The notes beneath the pieces were generated by a model. The model was not told the DNA's origin and searched no databases. It saw nothing but the letters and a program-made list of their open reading frames with translations. The position numbers and the translations under genes are program-made. From Alphaproteobacteria bacterium (GTDB taxonomy: Bacteria; Pseudomonadota; Alphaproteobacteria; Puniceispirillales; Puniceispirillaceae), in contig WTHW01000131.1 in NCBI GenBank assembly GCA_011526395.1, positions 1 through 13,601 on the forward strand: a DNA stretch of 13,601 nt, given 5' to 3'. Numbering within the stretch: position 1 is the first letter of the stretch; every line of letters starts with the position of its first letter. Of the stretch, positions 7,148 to 13,601 are shown one piece after another.

Positions 7148-7915
7148 GAAGCTATCTGCATCAACAGGGGTGGCTGGTATGATGTCCCATGGGCCTTTTG
7201 GCATGGGGTTCGCACTTTCGGCTAGCGCGTCATTCACCTCAAGGCGATAGGGCTTATCTGTTACAAGGCGTGCCATAAATTCATCTGCGTCTGCTGATTG
7301 CAAATGAGATGGTAGCCTTGCGCGCAAAAGCTGGCGTGCTTGCAACTGGCTTAAGCTTTTGAATTGGCGTGCGTGAGCTGGCAGGAATGATAAGGCAAAG
7401 GGGTTATTATCCTCATCTGAGAGATATCCAAGACGTGTTGCATAGCCAAAAATATGTGAGGGCTGGTGCGTATCTTGAATGATAACTTTGCCATCATCCC
7501 AGCGACAATAATCATAGGCAATGCCCACCGCCTCAGTATCATGCATGATTTGCAATTGTGAGGGGGTCAGCCAGACAGCGTTCAAAGTGATATCTGTACC
7601 GGGACATGGATAGGCTGTACATGGCACAGCGCCATAATAAGAAAAACAAGCGCTATGGACGACATCACAATCTTTTAACAGTGCCATTGTTACTGGCAAT
7701 GTTGCCTCATCACCAAATTTGCGCCGTAATTGTTGGGGGCTTCTGTTTGAGCCAATAGACAAGACAGCAATGCGGTCAGTCAAATCTGGCGGCGTGTCTT
7801 TGGTAAAGGGCGCATAACGATCGCCCTGTATCACATAGCCTGTTGCAGGCGCATCATAAGGATAGTCATCAGCACGCTGGCGTTCAGTTAAAGGAATGAT
7901 GGGTATCATCGCCAT
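7142..7915 (-). CDS. Uncharacterised protein, possible gamma-glutamylcyclotransferase-like fold
   Basis: 257 residues, soluble, no signal peptide or membrane helix. I do not recognise a named family with confidence. The pattern resembles the gamma-glutamylcyclotransferase (GGCT/BtrG-like) fold: a strand then VLSIGSNRSPQQL (51-63), in the place of the YGSN or YGTL substrate loop; a strand pair with VPCTAYPCPGTDITLNAVWL (97-116), like the P-G-V-x-G-x-v-y-x-l strand of that fold; and LQIMHDTEAVGIAYDY (121-136), with Glu128 placed like the catalytic Glu. Cysteines cluster at 83, 90, 99, 104 and 137. The C-terminal third (about 165-257) has no recognisable motif. Its start at 7915 lies 4 bases after the argC stop with only a weak ribosome binding site, so translation is probably coupled to argC. 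It converges on ubiA. If it is a GGCT it could act on gamma-glutamyl peptides such as glutathione intermediates, but that is speculation. Confidence 0.8.
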   Translation of the reverse strand: MAMIPIIPLTERQRADDYPYDAPATGYVIQGDRYAPFTKDTPPDLTDRIAVLSIGSNRSPQQLRRKFGDEATLPVTMALLKDCDVVHSACFSYYGAVPCTAYPCPGTDITLNAVWLTPSQLQIMHDTEAVGIAYDYCRWDDGKVIIQDTHQPSHIFGYATRLGYLSDEDNNPFALSFLPAHARQFKSLSQLQARQLLRARLPSHLQSADADEFMARLVTDKPYRLEVNDALAESANPMPKGPWDIIPATPVDADSFL

Positions 7916-7919
7916 CTGC

Positions 7920-8867
7920 TTATCGCGCTAGCCCTGTCATCTCATCAAGGCCAAGAGCGATATTTAAATTTTGCACAGCCGCACCAGATGCCCCTTTACC
8001 AAGATTATCCAAGCGGGCTGTTAGCCAATATTGCTGAATGGCTGGGTTGTATGATGTAAAAATCTCAAGCTTGTCAGTGCCGGCTAGACCGTCAGCCGCA
8101 AGGAACCCGCTATCGCTATAGCAAGACATATCACCAGCATCATAGGCTGTGATAAGCTGCGAGTCCTGATAATGTGCCTGAAAGATATCGGCGATATCCT
8201 TATCACTTACCTTTTTTTGCAGTTGGCTGGCAAATAGAGGGACGTGAACAAGCATGCCTTGCGCAAAATCACCAACAGAGGGCATGAATAAAGGGGTATG
8301 TGCTAGGTTTGCGCCTTTTTGCATCTCAGCCAAATGTTTATGAGATAGCCCATGTGCATAGGTGAAATGGCGCGGGCCTGTATTCGCATCGAAAGCTTCG
8401 ATAAGCCCCTTACCGCCGCCTGTATAGCCGCTGACAGCTGGCACTGTTAATTGGGCGCCTTCATCCAAAATGCCAGAGGTACGCAAAGGCGCGGCGATGG
8501 CCAAAAACCCTGTTGGGTAACAACCCGGATTGCTGATGAATTGTGAGGTGGCAATGGCTTGCCTTTGGTTGCGGCTAAGCTCTGCCATGCCATAAACCCA
8601 GTTCGGATCTGTGCGATGTGCGGTTGACGCATCAATCAGAACCACATCGCTGTCACTGGCGAGCGCGACAGCATCACGTGCGGCATCATCTGGCAGGCAT
8701 AAAATCGCGGCATCAGCGCGATGATAGGCATCACGCCTTGCATCAGGGTCTTTGCGCAAATCACCTGTTAGCGATATCAGTGATACATCGCTGTGAGAGG
8801 CTAATTTTTCTGCCACTTGCAGGCCTGTTGTGCCAGCCTGCCCATCTATAAAAACCTGAATGCTCAT
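7920..8867 (-). CDS. argC: N-acetyl-gamma-glutamyl-phosphate reductase, short type (ArgC type 2)
   Basis: 315 residues, the length of the shorter type-2 ArgC class rather than the roughly 345-residue type 1. It reduces N-acetyl-glutamyl phosphate to the semialdehyde with NADPH (EC 1.2.1.38), a step of arginine synthesis in the cytoplasm. The N terminus has the dinucleotide-binding loop IDGQAGTTGLQV (7-18). The catalytic cysteine is Cys116 in ISNPGCYPTG (111-120), followed by the glycine-rich VSGYTGGGKG (145-154) and a histidine-rich HGLSHKHLAEM (172-182) that supplies the likely general base. The start ATG at 8867 has only a weak AAGA-type site. It diverges from pmbA across 145 bases and is followed within 4 bases by the GGCT-like gene. 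No other arg genes are in the window. The call is secure. Confidence 0.95.
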   Translation of the reverse strand: MSIQVFIDGQAGTTGLQVAEKLASHSDVSLISLTGDLRKDPDARRDAYHRADAAILCLPDDAARDAVALASDSDVVLIDASTAHRTDPNWVYGMAELSRNQRQAIATSQFISNPGCYPTGFLAIAAPLRTSGILDEGAQLTVPAVSGYTGGGKGLIEAFDANTGPRHFTYAHGLSHKHLAEMQKGANLAHTPLFMPSVGDFAQGMLVHVPLFASQLQKKVSDKDIADIFQAHYQDSQLITAYDAGDMSCYSDSGFLAADGLAGTDKLEIFTSYNPAIQQYWLTARLDNLGKGASGAAVQNLNIALGLDEMTGLAR

Positions 8868-8926
8868 AATGTCTTAACAGATAGAATAAAAGCCTATGAC
8901 TGCGCAAGGGCTATCAAAGAGTTTCA

Positions 8927-8955
8927 TTGATTTCTAGCTAACAGATACCTATTTA
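8927..8955 (+). promoter_or_regulatory. Possible promoter for pmbA
   Basis: TTGATT (8927-8932) and TATTTA (8950-8955) are 17 bases apart in the 145-base divergent gap between argC and pmbA. Transcription would start near 8962, about 50 bases before the pmbA ATG at 9013. The gap is AT-rich, so chance occurrence cannot be excluded. I found no convincing argC promoter in the opposite direction, only a poor TTGCGC-N18-TATCTG. Confidence 0.3.
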
Positions 8956-9012
8956 TAGAGGTATAAACTTTGGGACTATCGTTCTTTTCATTTCCTTTCA
9001 GGCCTCATCAAG

Positions 9013-10350
9013 ATGACACAACATAAAGCTGATTTAATGGATGCGCTTTTAAGCGGCGCGAAAAAAGCAGGCGCGGATGCGGCAGATGCCGCGCTAGCGA
9101 CAGGTGATTCAACTTCTATCTCTGTTAGATTGGGTAAGACTGAATCAGTCGAACGATCTGAAGATTTTGCCGCTGGCCTTCGTGTGTTTGTGGGGCAAAG
9201 AGTGGCCACCTTATCACTTGGTCAGTTGAATCATGATGACATACCACAGCTAGCAGAGCGCGCTGTTGCTATGGCAAAGGCAAGCCCTGAAGATCCCTTT
9301 GCTGTTCTGGCAAGTGAGGGGCAAGTTGCAAAAGACCTGCCTGAATTAGATATGTGTGATGAGACTGACCTTGGCACAGAGCGCCTGACAGAAATGGCCT
9401 ATCAGGCAGAAGCTGCCGCACGCGATACCAAAGGCATTAGCAATTCAGAAGGTGGGTCAGCCTCGCAAAGCCATTCTGAGGTTTATATCGCAGGGACACA
9501 TGGTTTTTCTGCTGGCTATAAGCGCTCTGGATTTGGGTTTTCATGCGTTGTGCTGGCTGAACAAGATGGGCAGATGCAACGAGATTATGATTATTCATCC
9601 GCTGTCTATGCTGAAGATTTAAAAGATCCTGTTGAAATTGGACAATCAGCCGCCAAGCGCACCCTTGCAAGATTGGGCGCCCAAAAAGCAAAAACAGGCT
9701 CTTTTCCTGTTGTTTATGATAACAGAGTGTCACGCTCGCTGGCGGGGCATTTTGCCTCTGCCATTAATGGTGCGTCTATCGCAAGAGGTACAAGCTTTCT
9801 GAAAGATGAAATGGGCAAAGTGATTGCCAACAAAACCATCAGCCTGATTGATGACCCGCTTCGTCCAAGAGGGGCTGGGTCGCGTTCATTTGATGGTGAT
9901 GCCCTTCCCGTCAGCCGCACTGAGCTTATCAAAGACGGGGTGCTAAATAGCTGGTTGTTGGATTTATCATCTGCAAAACAGCTTGGCCTTGCGCCAACAG
10001 GACATGCCCGCCGCTCGCTTGCCAATCCGCCATCACCAGGCACATCAAATTTGATCCTTGCCAATGGTGATATGAGTCTGGCAGAGCTGATTAAAGATAT
10101 TGAGCAAGGCTTTTTCGTCACAGAATTAATGGGGTCATCTGTTAGCCTTATCACAGGTGATTATAGCCGTGGTGCTGGCGGGTTCTGGATTGAAAATGGC
10201 GAAATCACATGGCCAGTCGGGGAAGCCACAATCGCAGGCAATTTAAAAGATATCTTTATGGGTATGGTGCCAGCCAATGATCCTGATTTGACATCTTCGA
10301 GCATTGTGCCGTCTATTCTTGTTGAACAGATGACAGTCGCAGGAAGCTAG
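9013..10350 (+). CDS. pmbA: TldE/PmbA, non-zinc subunit of the TldD/TldE protease
   Basis: 445 residues, matching PmbA/TldE. It is a TldD paralogue that forms the heterodimeric peptidase with TldD but lacks the HExxxH zinc motif; no such motif is present here, as expected for the subunit. Family features include the N-terminal KTESVERSEDFAAGLRVFVG region (42-61), which binds in the shared fold, the central RGAGSRSFDGDALPVSRT segment and the C-terminal SLITGDYSRGAGGFWIENGE (a hallmark of PmbA), followed by GEATIAGNLKDIF. The start at 9013 has a poor ribosome binding site. The stop is 4 bases before the phosphatase start, so these two form an operon. It diverges from argC. Together with tldD it means both protease halves lie in one 9-kb segment. 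The call is secure; physiological substrates cannot be read from the sequence. Confidence 0.95.
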   Translation: MTQHKADLMDALLSGAKKAGADAADAALATGDSTSISVRLGKTESVERSEDFAAGLRVFVGQRVATLSLGQLNHDDIPQLAERAVAMAKASPEDPFAVLASEGQVAKDLPELDMCDETDLGTERLTEMAYQAEAAARDTKGISNSEGGSASQSHSEVYIAGTHGFSAGYKRSGFGFSCVVLAEQDGQMQRDYDYSSAVYAEDLKDPVEIGQSAAKRTLARLGAQKAKTGSFPVVYDNRVSRSLAGHFASAINGASIARGTSFLKDEMGKVIANKTISLIDDPLRPRGAGSRSFDGDALPVSRTELIKDGVLNSWLLDLSSAKQLGLAPTGHARRSLANPPSPGTSNLILANGDMSLAELIKDIEQGFFVTELMGSSVSLITGDYSRGAGGFWIENGEITWPVGEATIAGNLKDIFMGMVPANDPDLTSSSIVPSILVEQMTVAGS

Positions 10351-10354
10351 AGTG

Positions 10355-11038
10355 ATGACAATAACACGCGGTCAGCCAACAAAATGGGATGCCCCTGCCT
10401 ATCAAAGAGGGGGGGCGTCTGATTGGTGGGACCTGTATGCCAAAGACCATCATTTTTTACGCACCAGATGGCGTAACCTCTATCAGCTAGATGATATGAT
10501 GTGGCGTTCCAATCAGCCATCACCACGCCAGATAGCTGATATCGCAGAGCGGGGCATCAAAAATATTGTCAATTTACGTGGTGCGCGCTCTGTTGGCACT
10601 TGGCAGTTAGAAGCAGAAGCATGCGCCAAACATGGCATAAGGCTATATGATTTCACAGCCCGTTCAAGAGCCGCACCTGATAAGGCAATGTTGCATGATG
10701 CAAGAGACTTATTTGCCTCATTAGAAGGGCCGAGCCTGATGCATTGTAAATCAGGGGCAGATAGAGCTGGCTTGATGTCTGCGCTTTATATGCTTGTCGT
10801 CAAGAAAGTCCCTGCCGCCACAGCGCTAGAGCAGCTATCTTTTAAATATCTGCATGTCAAACAAGCCAAGACAGGATTGCTTGATGCCTTCTTAGCCTCA
10901 TTTATCCCTTATGAAGAAAAAGGGATGGGGTTTTATGAATGGGTTGATAACGTCTATGACCCTGATACCCTGCAAGGTGCGTTCATGGCAAAAGGCTGGG
11001 CCAATCGTCTGGTTGACGATATCTTAAAACGTGAATAG
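10355..11038 (+). CDS. Dual-specificity/tyrosine phosphatase-like protein (Cys-X5-Arg family)
   Basis: 227 residues, probably cytoplasmic, no signal peptide. The phosphatase P-loop is MHCKSGADRAG, with nucleophile Cys131 and Arg137 in the HC-X5-R arrangement. Upstream features fit the bacterial dual-specificity-like class: MWRSNQPSPRQI (near 45) then GIKNIVNLRG, resembling the RSxQP...NLRG strand motifs, and a loop with TARSRAAPDK where the general acid usually lies. The residue after Arg is Ala138 instead of the usual Ser or Thr, which may slow the thiol-phosphate release step. The C-terminal 60 residues (about 165-227) are less typical. ATG 10355 and the in-frame GTG 10352 share the AGGAAG site (10341-10346); I chose ATG. 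It follows pmbA by 4 bases and abuts the ABC exporter stop. The substrate (protein, lipid or sugar phosphate) is unknown; proximity to surface-glycolipid genes is only suggestive. Confidence 0.87.
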   Translation: MTITRGQPTKWDAPAYQRGGASDWWDLYAKDHHFLRTRWRNLYQLDDMMWRSNQPSPRQIADIAERGIKNIVNLRGARSVGTWQLEAEACAKHGIRLYDFTARSRAAPDKAMLHDARDLFASLEGPSLMHCKSGADRAGLMSALYMLVVKKVPAATALEQLSFKYLHVKQAKTGLLDAFLASFIPYEEKGMGFYEWVDNVYDPDTLQGAFMAKGWANRLVDDILKRE

Positions 11039-12799
11039 CTAGCTGACAGATTGCAAGGCGCATAATCTGGCATAAAGACCCTGATTTGCCATAAGCACCT
11101 TATGTGTGCCTTGTTCAATAATCTTGCCGCCATCTAGCACGATGATATGATCTGCATTTTGGATGGTTGCAAGACGATGAGCGATGATGAGGCATGTTCT
11201 ACCCTCAGCAAGGGTTTCAAGAGCATCTTGGACTTGTTTTTCTGATTCAGCATCAAGCGCAGATGTCGCCTCGTCCAATAGCAAAATTGGCGCATTTTTC
11301 AACAATGCTCGTGCGATGGCAAGGCGCTGTTTTTGACCGCCTGATAAGCGTGAGCCAAGCGCGCCAAGACGTGTATCATAGCCCTGTTCCAATGACATAA
11401 TAAAGTCATGTGCCGCGGCATCTTTGGCTGCCTTTATGATGTCATCACGGCTGGCATCAGATTTACCAAAGGCAATATTGGCCGCCACTGTATCATCGAA
11501 AATCACAGCCTCTTGAGAGACAAGCGCAATATGAGCGCGCAAGCTGTCAATCGTGACGCCGCGTATATCTTGGCCATTGATTGCAATCGCACCAGAGGTC
11601 GCATCCACAAAGCGTGGCACCAGATTTATAATAGAGGTTTTGCCAGCCCCGCTTGGCCCCACCAAAGCGATGGTTTTGCCATGTTCTGCGGTAAATGTGA
11701 CGTTGTGAAGTAGCTGTGCCTCTCCGATAGAAAGGCTGACATCTGCGAATGATAATTCAGCTTTGGCAGCGTTGAAAGCGGTCGCATTGGCATCGTCTTT
11801 GATTTTATTTTCTGTGTCGATAAGCTCAAAAATACGGCGTCCTGCGGCGGCGGCTTCTTGGGTGACCGCATTCAGAGTGCCAAGAGCGCGCACTGGTTGC
11901 ACCAATAATAGCAAGGCAGTGATAAAGCCTATTACATCCCCAATTTGCATGGTCCCTTGCATCACCTGATAAGAGGCAAGCGCGATAACCCCTGCCACAG
12001 CCACGCCGCCAAGTGCCTCTAGGATGGGGTCGATTTTCGCACGTCCTGCAAGCAAGGTGACAAGTTTGACGAACAAGGTCTCAAAGGCGTTGTTTGTGCG
12101 CTTTTTTTCCACATCTTCTAGCTGGAAAGATTTGACCATGCGCGCGCCGCCAATCGTCTCCGCCAATAAGGAGGTGACATCTTCAAGATGCTCTTGCAAA
12201 TTGCCTGATGCTTTTCGTTGTGCCACACCGATACGGATAATGGGGCGCATCGCAATCGGATAGACTGCCAGCACCAATATCGTCAAAAGCCAGTCAAACC
12301 AAATCATGGTGCCGACCATCGCAATGATGGTTAAGATATCGCGCACAAGATTATTGGCGAGCCTGACCAGCGCCTCGCGCACGATATTTAAATCATTCAT
12401 AATGCGCGAAATAAAAGAGCCTGTTGGCTCAGCTGTGAGCCACGATAAATCAGCCATGATAAGATGGCTTGCCATCTTCTTTTGAATATCGGTTGTGACA
12501 CGCAACGCCAATTTATTAACCGTTAAGACCTGCAAATACATGGATATGGCGCGGATAGCTGATAGAAAAATGATAGCAATCGGCACGAGATACAGGCTGT
12601 CATAGATGTTATTTTGCAGACGGTTAAACACCTCTGAAATCAGAGCGGGATAGGCAGATGAAGTTGCCGCCACAATCACCATAAGGCCAAGAGCCAAAGC
12701 GATACGGCTTCGATAAACAGACACCCACTCACGCCATAGACGCAAAATCACGCCGCGTGATTGTTTATGTTCCAAGATTTGTTCGCTATGCTTTGTCAT
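11039..12799 (-). CDS. ABC exporter, fused membrane and ATPase half-transporter (MsbA-like)
   Basis: 586 residues, the length of MsbA-type homodimeric half-transporters. Residues about 30-315 form a six-helix exporter domain and 350-586 the nucleotide-binding domain. All ATPase motifs are present: Walker A GPSGAGKTS (381-389), Q-loop Gln429 (ALVSQEAV), signature LSGGQKQR (485-492), Walker B ILLLDE with catalytic Glu510, D-loop SALD, and switch His541 (IIAHR). It should flip a lipid or other amphipathic substrate across the inner membrane at the cost of ATP. The GT9 gene ends 24 bases upstream on the same strand, which supports lipid A-core or another surface glycolipid as cargo, so msbA is a reasonable guess. 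General multidrug exporters share this architecture, so I leave the symbol blank. No good ribosome binding site is seen before ATG 12799, and coupling to the GT9 gene is likely. Confidence 0.92.
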   Translation of the reverse strand: MTKHSEQILEHKQSRGVILRLWREWVSVYRSRIALALGLMVIVAATSSAYPALISEVFNRLQNNIYDSLYLVPIAIIFLSAIRAISMYLQVLTVNKLALRVTTDIQKKMASHLIMADLSWLTAEPTGSFISRIMNDLNIVREALVRLANNLVRDILTIIAMVGTMIWFDWLLTILVLAVYPIAMRPIIRIGVAQRKASGNLQEHLEDVTSLLAETIGGARMVKSFQLEDVEKKRTNNAFETLFVKLVTLLAGRAKIDPILEALGGVAVAGVIALASYQVMQGTMQIGDVIGFITALLLLVQPVRALGTLNAVTQEAAAAGRRIFELIDTENKIKDDANATAFNAAKAELSFADVSLSIGEAQLLHNVTFTAEHGKTIALVGPSGAGKTSIINLVPRFVDATSGAIAINGQDIRGVTIDSLRAHIALVSQEAVIFDDTVAANIAFGKSDASRDDIIKAAKDAAAHDFIMSLEQGYDTRLGALGSRLSGGQKQRLAIARALLKNAPILLLDEATSALDAESEKQVQDALETLAEGRTCLIIAHRLATIQNADHIIVLDGGKIIEQGTHKVLMANQGLYARLCALQSVS

Positions 12800-12823
12800 T
12801 TGTTACTGTTTGTTGTGCCCTAT

Positions 12824-13601
12824 TTATGTCGGCGGCGCCCAAATAGCCTCAATTCCAGCTAGCACATCATCCACCTCATATTGCAAGATGATGCCAGCTT
12901 TTCCATAATCTTCATCCTTTATAACATCCAAATGATGCATTGTCGGCACATAAGTTAAAGGCGGTGATTGCGAGAATAAGCCCAAGGAAGGGATACCCAA
13001 CACAGCCGCGATATTTAAAAGGCTGGTATCATTTCCTACATACCCTTTGGCAAGTGATATGGTTGCGATCGCATCTTCGAGCGAGCCAAATATCTCATGA
13101 ATAGCTGGCGCGCCTGATGATGATAATTCTGCTTGGATATTTTTTGCGATTTGTCTTTCAGCTGGCCCGCCCATAATGGCAAGGGCAAGATCAGGTCGCT
13201 CAAGGCGAAGCTGTGAGATAAGGTTTGCAAAGCGGCTTGCTGGCCAGCATCTATCTTCGTGCATCGCGCCAATCCCGAAGATTATAAGATTATCTGGATT
13301 GATGTTCTGGGCTAGAAGTGATGTCTGGCAGGCTTCTCTTCTCTCTTCGCTGACGCCAATTTGCCAGCCATATTCAGGCTCTGGCCAATGATTGGCTTGC
13401 CAGAATTTTGCCATGCGGTCTGTCGCATGTAATTTGTTATCTTGCGGGGTGAGTGTGTGACCAACAAGCCCCTTCATCTTGCCAAAGCCAAAGCCAGCAA
13501 CTTGTGTTATGCCTGCAAGCTTTAGGGCTGTACGATAGGTGTTTGAATGATGTAACAACAAAGCGCGCTTTGCCCCTGTGGCGCGGAAATCACGGGCAAG
13601 A
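12824..13601 (-). CDS. Glycosyltransferase family 9 (heptosyltransferase-like), N terminus outside the window
   Basis: About 259 codons are present. The frame stays open to the right edge, and the reading RDFRATGAKRALLLHHSN with no stop matches the interior of GT9 enzymes, so the true start lies beyond 13601. GT9 proteins transfer heptose or related sugars to lipopolysaccharide core at the cytoplasmic face. Visible features are HHSNTYRTALKLAGITQVAGF (the acceptor-side helix and strand), a second Rossmann-like domain starting IIFGIGAMHEDRCWPASRF, and the donor-binding segment YVGNDTSLLNIAAVLGIP then LFSQSPPLTYVP. Canonical GT9 enzymes read NDTGPxH at that site; here Gly-Pro and His are replaced (NDTSLLN). 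It precedes the ABC exporter by 24 bases in the same direction. The fold call is firm; the specific sugar and acceptor are not, and another GT9 or GT9-like function is possible. Confidence 0.85.
   Translation of the reverse strand, partial: LARDFRATGAKRALLLHHSNTYRTALKLAGITQVAGFGFGKMKGLVGHTLTPQDNKLHATDRMAKFWQANHWPEPEYGWQIGVSEERREACQTSLLAQNINPDNLIIFGIGAMHEDRCWPASRFANLISQLRLERPDLALAIMGGPAERQIAKNIQAELSSSGAPAIHEIFGSLEDAIATISLAKGYVGNDTSLLNIAAVLGIPSLGLFSQSPPLTYVPTMHHLDVIKDEDYGKAGIILQYEVDDVLAGIEAIWAPPT

Noticed and set aside
1225..10350. TldD/TldE read as the maturation protease of a new ribosomal-peptide or toxin-antitoxin cluster.
   Set aside because: No precursor-like small gene, cyclodehydratase, dehydrogenase, radical SAM enzyme or toxin is present. 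The genes between tldD and pmbA are housekeeping or transport.
9013..10350. Absence of HExxxH in PmbA taken as evidence of a decayed protease.
   Set aside because: TldE/PmbA subunits normally lack the zinc site; the gene is full length and otherwise typical.
11004..11020. Inverted repeat ATCGTC/GACGAT as a terminator for the phosphatase or the ABC exporter.
   Set aside because: The 6-bp stem has no T tract on either strand and lies inside the phosphatase coding sequence.
11408..11713. Open plus-strand frames antisense to the ABC exporter, and similar antisense frames over gshA and the MFS gene.
   Set aside because: They lie wholly within well-supported genes on the other strand, lack family resemblance, and have no ribosome binding sites. 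They are by-products of the codon use of the real genes.
13559..13561. TTG at 13561 as the start of the GT9 gene.
   Set aside because: The same frame stays open to the window edge and encodes family-like sequence there, so the gene is cut by the window and not started here.
1..13601. tRNA genes, CRISPR arrays, insertion sequences and phage attachment sites.
   Set aside because: Intergenic gaps are all under 300 bases and I found no tRNA-like cloverleaf, no spaced direct repeats, no transposase or integrase, and no target-site duplications by eye.

Overview
The window looks like a compact chromosomal segment from an alphaproteobacterium, probably a marine, streamlined lineage (SAR116-like is my guess, not a demonstrated placement). 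The evidence is a plant/alphaproteobacterial-type glutamate-cysteine ligase next to rsmE and ubiA, tldD divergent from coxB-coxA, a short type-2 ArgC, moderate GC by eye, and almost no intergenic space. I see no tRNA, rRNA, insertion sequence, integrase, CRISPR array or origin, and no stretch over 300 bases lacks a gene. The longest gap is about 265 bases, between coxB and tldD.

Layout. Bases 1-959, minus strand: the 5' end of coxA/ctaD (cytochrome c oxidase subunit I, cut by the window edge) preceded by coxB (subunit II, CuA site). A divergent promoter region (960-1224) separates coxB from tldD (1225-2664, plus). tldD converges on an MFS efflux-type transporter (2661-3890, minus); their stop codons overlap inside the loop of an intrinsic terminator. 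Then come gshA (minus), rsmE (minus) and, divergently, ubiA (6236-7147, plus). ubiA converges on a minus-strand pair: argC (8867-7920), followed 4 bases later by an unrecognised protein with a gamma-glutamylcyclotransferase-like look (7915-7142). Divergent from argC is pmbA/tldE (9013-10350), followed after 4 bases by a small Cys-X5-Arg phosphatase (10355-11038). That gene abuts, stop codon to stop codon, an MsbA-like ABC exporter (12799-11039, minus). Upstream of the exporter is a GT9 (heptosyltransferase-like) gene that runs off the right edge.

How the genes work together. Respiration is represented by coxA/coxB and by UbiA, which makes the ubiquinone that feeds the respiratory chain. TldD and TldE (PmbA), both present within 7.8 kb, are the two halves of one heterodimeric zinc protease. 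GshA starts glutathione synthesis. The GT9 protein and MsbA-like exporter probably act in lipopolysaccharide or other surface-glycolipid assembly and transport. RsmE modifies 16S rRNA, and ArgC is an arginine-biosynthesis step.

Most of this is housekeeping, and I do not see a clear new multi-gene system. The points worth a second look are the GGCT-like protein of unknown function, substitutions in CoxB at positions normally linked to Mg and proton exit, a phosphatase P-loop lacking the usual Ser/Thr after Arg, a divergent GT9 signature, and three consecutive convergent gene pairs with zero or negative spacing.
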